This document shows positions 62,133 through 64,000 of a stretch of 64,000 bases of DNA, piece by piece; position 1 is the stretch's first letter; every line of letters starts with the position of its first letter. The notes under the pieces are model-generated. The model had not been told where the DNA came from and ran no database searches. It saw only the letters and a program-made list of their open reading frames with translations. Position numbers and translations under genes: made by a program. Origin of the DNA: a virus. The DNA lies in IMG/VR virus record IMGVR_UViG_3300003872_000001, positions 1 through 64,000 of that record, one strand, 5' to 3'.

Positions 62133-62553
62133 CACAATAACAGAAACACGATCACCAGAATTAAAAAAGCTATCTGATTTCTTTAAAGAGATATATAAAT
62201 ATAATGTACATACTCTATCTACAGAGATAAGTATAAATAAACTTATGGGATATATTTATGAAAATGATACAGACACCATCTTTGACTTTTTATATAGATT
62301 GAAGTACAACTTACTTTTAGCTAATTGTGAAGATGCTTTGCAGACTGTAAGTAAACTAAATAAGAATGATAAATTGTTCTTAAAAAGTAAATATATAGAT
62401 AAAACATTATCTGCAATTATGACATATAATTTTGATAATACAGATGAATTTGTAGAGCTGGTTGTCTTATTAAGATTAAATATTAATTATGTTATAAAAG
62501 ATATTATATTTAAAATGGAAGGAAATGATGATGTACCAAATAACAATGAATGA
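62089..62553 (+). CDS. Small protein of unknown function
   Basis: A 154-residue protein overlapping the previous gene. The start may be 62089 (AAGGGA about 9 nt upstream) or 62101 (GGAG 6 nt upstream). The body is helical (ELKKLSDFFKEIYKYNVHTL; INKLMGYIYENDTDTIFDFL), with no recognised family. It overlaps the next gene's start as well. Confidence 0.62.
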   Translation: MEIQMKKQMIKSLYDTITETRSPELKKLSDFFKEIYKYNVHTLSTEISINKLMGYIYENDTDTIFDFLYRLKYNLLLANCEDALQTVSKLNKNDKLFLKSKYIDKTLSAIMTYNFDNTDEFVELVVLLRLNINYVIKDIIFKMEGNDDVPNNNE

Positions 62554-63103
62554 TATTGAAGGTAAAGATTATATCAATATTAGCACATATAGTAAAATTA
62601 AAGTAGGTAAGCAACTTGCGCCAGGATACCCTACATCTTTTAAAACGATATTAGGTACTACTGGAAGTATCAAGAATGCATTAAGTTTCCTTACCATCAA
62701 AGGTTTCCCCGTTAAACTCATAGGTAAGAAACGATTAACCTCATATGACGTTAAATCCCTACAAACTAAAGAGTCGGTTAAAATAGATAACTATAAAGCT
62801 TATTTAATTTATTTCATAAGTCTCAGAATACTAAATGATCCCGAGCTACTTGAGGCATTAAAGAAACTCCCAAAAGATATTAAATTCACTAGCTTTAATA
62901 CCTGTACAGATAAAATACTAGACTGTAAAAGTAGGTTATATAATAGTAATCAAAATATGTATTGTGATGTAGTAAGTGAATTATTCGCACTAATACAAGA
63001 TGATAAATTTGATAATACTTCTATTCAAAAATTTGTAATAGATAATAAGTCTAAAGATATTGAACTGTTTACTTGTTTACCGAATCCAGTTTCTATAATC
63101 TAA
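62525..63103 (+). CDS. Small protein of unknown function
   Basis: A 192-residue protein. There are three consecutive ATG codons at 62525, 62528 and 62531, with GGAAGGAA just upstream; 62531 has the best spacing. It has a basic, beta-type middle (FPVKLIGKKRLTSYDVKSLQ) and a helical end. No known family. It ends before the bidirectional hairpin at 63126. Confidence 0.62.
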   Translation: MMMYQITMNDIEGKDYINISTYSKIKVGKQLAPGYPTSFKTILGTTGSIKNALSFLTIKGFPVKLIGKKRLTSYDVKSLQTKESVKIDNYKAYLIYFISLRILNDPELLEALKKLPKDIKFTSFNTCTDKILDCKSRLYNSNQNMYCDVVSELFALIQDDKFDNTSIQKFVIDNKSKDIELFTCLPNPVSII

Positions 63104-63125
63104 TCTATTAAGAAGACATAACTTG

Positions 63126-63163
63126 TTGTATACCTATAGCCTTATTTGGCTATAGGTATACAA
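63126..63163. terminator. Bidirectional terminator
   Basis: A 16-bp stem (63126-63141 with 63148-63163) around TTATTT, between convergent genes at 63103 and 63171. Confidence 0.82.
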
Positions 63164-63170
63164 TCATTAG

Positions 63171-64000
63171 TTATGACGCAAAATTAGTATGTTTACTAAT
63201 GTCTATTGTTGGTTTGGGAAATTCTGTTCTCCTATGTTCTATTTGCTGTTTAGGTGTTGTATCAAATACACTACTTATAACATCACTAACTGCATTTGTA
63301 TTATTTTTTTTATCACTTTCCATCTTAGTTAATAACTCTAATATTTTTAATTGTATATTAACTGTATAACCAATATTATTATCCATATTAGCTAATAGTT
63401 TATTAGAGTCCTGGCTAACCATATGTAAATCATTTAATGGCTTATTTATGTCCTGAGGAACAGGTTGATAATGCTTAGTAGGTACGATTCTCTTTTTAGG
63501 TTGTGACGTAACCACACCAACGATAGCTGCGTTATTACTATTTATCTTAGCAATTTTATCATTAGGTAGATCTCTATCAGTTGATAAAGCATTATCACTT
63601 TTTATAATATGATTAGTAGCTTTAGTTGTATTTTGTTTTTTAGCAAATTGACTATAAGCACTTTTATAATCACTAGGATTATTGAAAATATTACTACCTA
63701 ATTTATACCCGACAGTTGAACCTATAGCATGATTAGACTTAACAGTATTTAGGATACTGTTATTAGTATTATTATTGGCAGGAATGAGCTTAGATCTACT
63801 AGTTTTATCACCCAATCCTGGTTTAATACTAATATGTTTAACCGTACTTGGTATATTGTTATTAGCAGGAGTAAGTTTATCAGTTGCTGTATGTTTAACT
63901 CCAATATGTGTTTTATTTTTATCATTCTTTTTAGGATATTTTACTTTTATAGTTGGCTTAATAGGCTGACCCTCGGCATTGACTGGTGCCGAATCTTTAG
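63171..64000 (-). CDS. Unknown repeat-containing protein, cut by the window edge
   Basis: The reading frame on the minus strand stays open to the last base of the window, so this is the carboxy-terminal part (at least 276 residues) of a longer gene. A TTG at 63815 has no ribosome site. A near-repeat reads KLTPANNN...STVKH and KLIPANNN...NTVKSNH about 35 residues apart, in a basic, Asn/Lys/Pro-rich and probably disordered region. The rest (SKLLANMDNNIGYTVNIQLK) is helical. No known domain. It may be a virion or DNA-packaging accessory protein, but nothing fixes that. Confidence 0.65.
   Translation of the reverse strand, partial: KDSAPVNAEGQPIKPTIKVKYPKKNDKNKTHIGVKHTATDKLTPANNNIPSTVKHISIKPGLGDKTSRSKLIPANNNTNNSILNTVKSNHAIGSTVGYKLGSNIFNNPSDYKSAYSQFAKKQNTTKATNHIIKSDNALSTDRDLPNDKIAKINSNNAAIVGVVTSQPKKRIVPTKHYQPVPQDINKPLNDLHMVSQDSNKLLANMDNNIGYTVNIQLKILELLTKMESDKKNNTNAVSDVISSVFDTTPKQQIEHRRTEFPKPTIDISKHTNFAS

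Overview
This AT-rich window looks like part of the genome of a large (jumbo) tailed phage of the phiKZ-like kind. The signs are dense packing with overlapping starts, carboxy-terminal pieces of multisubunit RNA polymerase beta and beta' encoded as separate genes, a phiKZ-type major capsid protein, a large portal, a DnaB-type helicase, a RecA/UvsX-type ATPase and many virion-type proteins. The host is probably Gram-negative: there is a GH108-type endolysin and an inner/outer spanin pair with a clear lipobox. No ribosomal, central-metabolism or tRNA genes were seen, and no terminase or tail sheath was recognised.

Layout. 1-300 holds the 3' end of an IS200/IS605-type tnpB element with its omega-RNA-like right end. 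308-4780: three unknown, probably virion-related genes. 4828-5939 (minus): a DUF488-like gene and a small gene. 6103-9226: two small genes and the RNA polymerase beta piece. 9331-10761: a free-standing HNH/AP2 endonuclease. 10801-12974: NAD-dependent DNA ligase and a small coiled-coil gene. 12991-15393 (minus): a histidine kinase, a receiver-only response regulator and a one-TM protein. 15568-19163: the beta' piece and an SF2 helicase. 19236-23274: fibre-type proteins, including a twelve-repeat FG-GAP-like protein. 23418-25367: a papain-like amidase, a gene with an in-frame amber codon, a holin candidate and the spanins. 25388-32425: tail, fibre and virion proteins. 32484-35061 (minus): endolysin and a DnaB-type helicase split by a group I intron. 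35206-38049: head genes with the major capsid protein. 38061-38426: a tnpB relic. 38646-43928: virion-type genes, one split by a second group I intron. 44047-49200: portal and a divergent large virion protein. 49236-53595 (minus): small genes, dimeric dUTPase and the RecA-type ATPase. 53765-55210: a second homing-type HNH endonuclease. 55262-60869: candidate head-internal proteins, a two-domain RNase H, a virion protein and a RuvC-like resolvase. 60863-61010: a third tnpB-derived end. 61107-64000: unknown genes, the last running off the window.

Control. Seven near-identical AT-rich motifs (TATATAATATTAAAATA type), most of them preceded by a short dyad ending in TCAA, stand before genes and are the best candidate promoters for a phage-specific polymerase. 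Many operons end in hairpins sharing the core CTAGTAGC/GCTACTAG. Replication and recombination (DnaB-type helicase, SF2 helicase, RecA-type ATPase, ligase, RNase H, RuvC, dUTPase) and transcription (beta and beta' pieces) are interleaved with structural modules. The most unusual content is the phage-borne two-component system, the three tnpB/omega-RNA ends, and the two closely related group I introns in unrelated genes.
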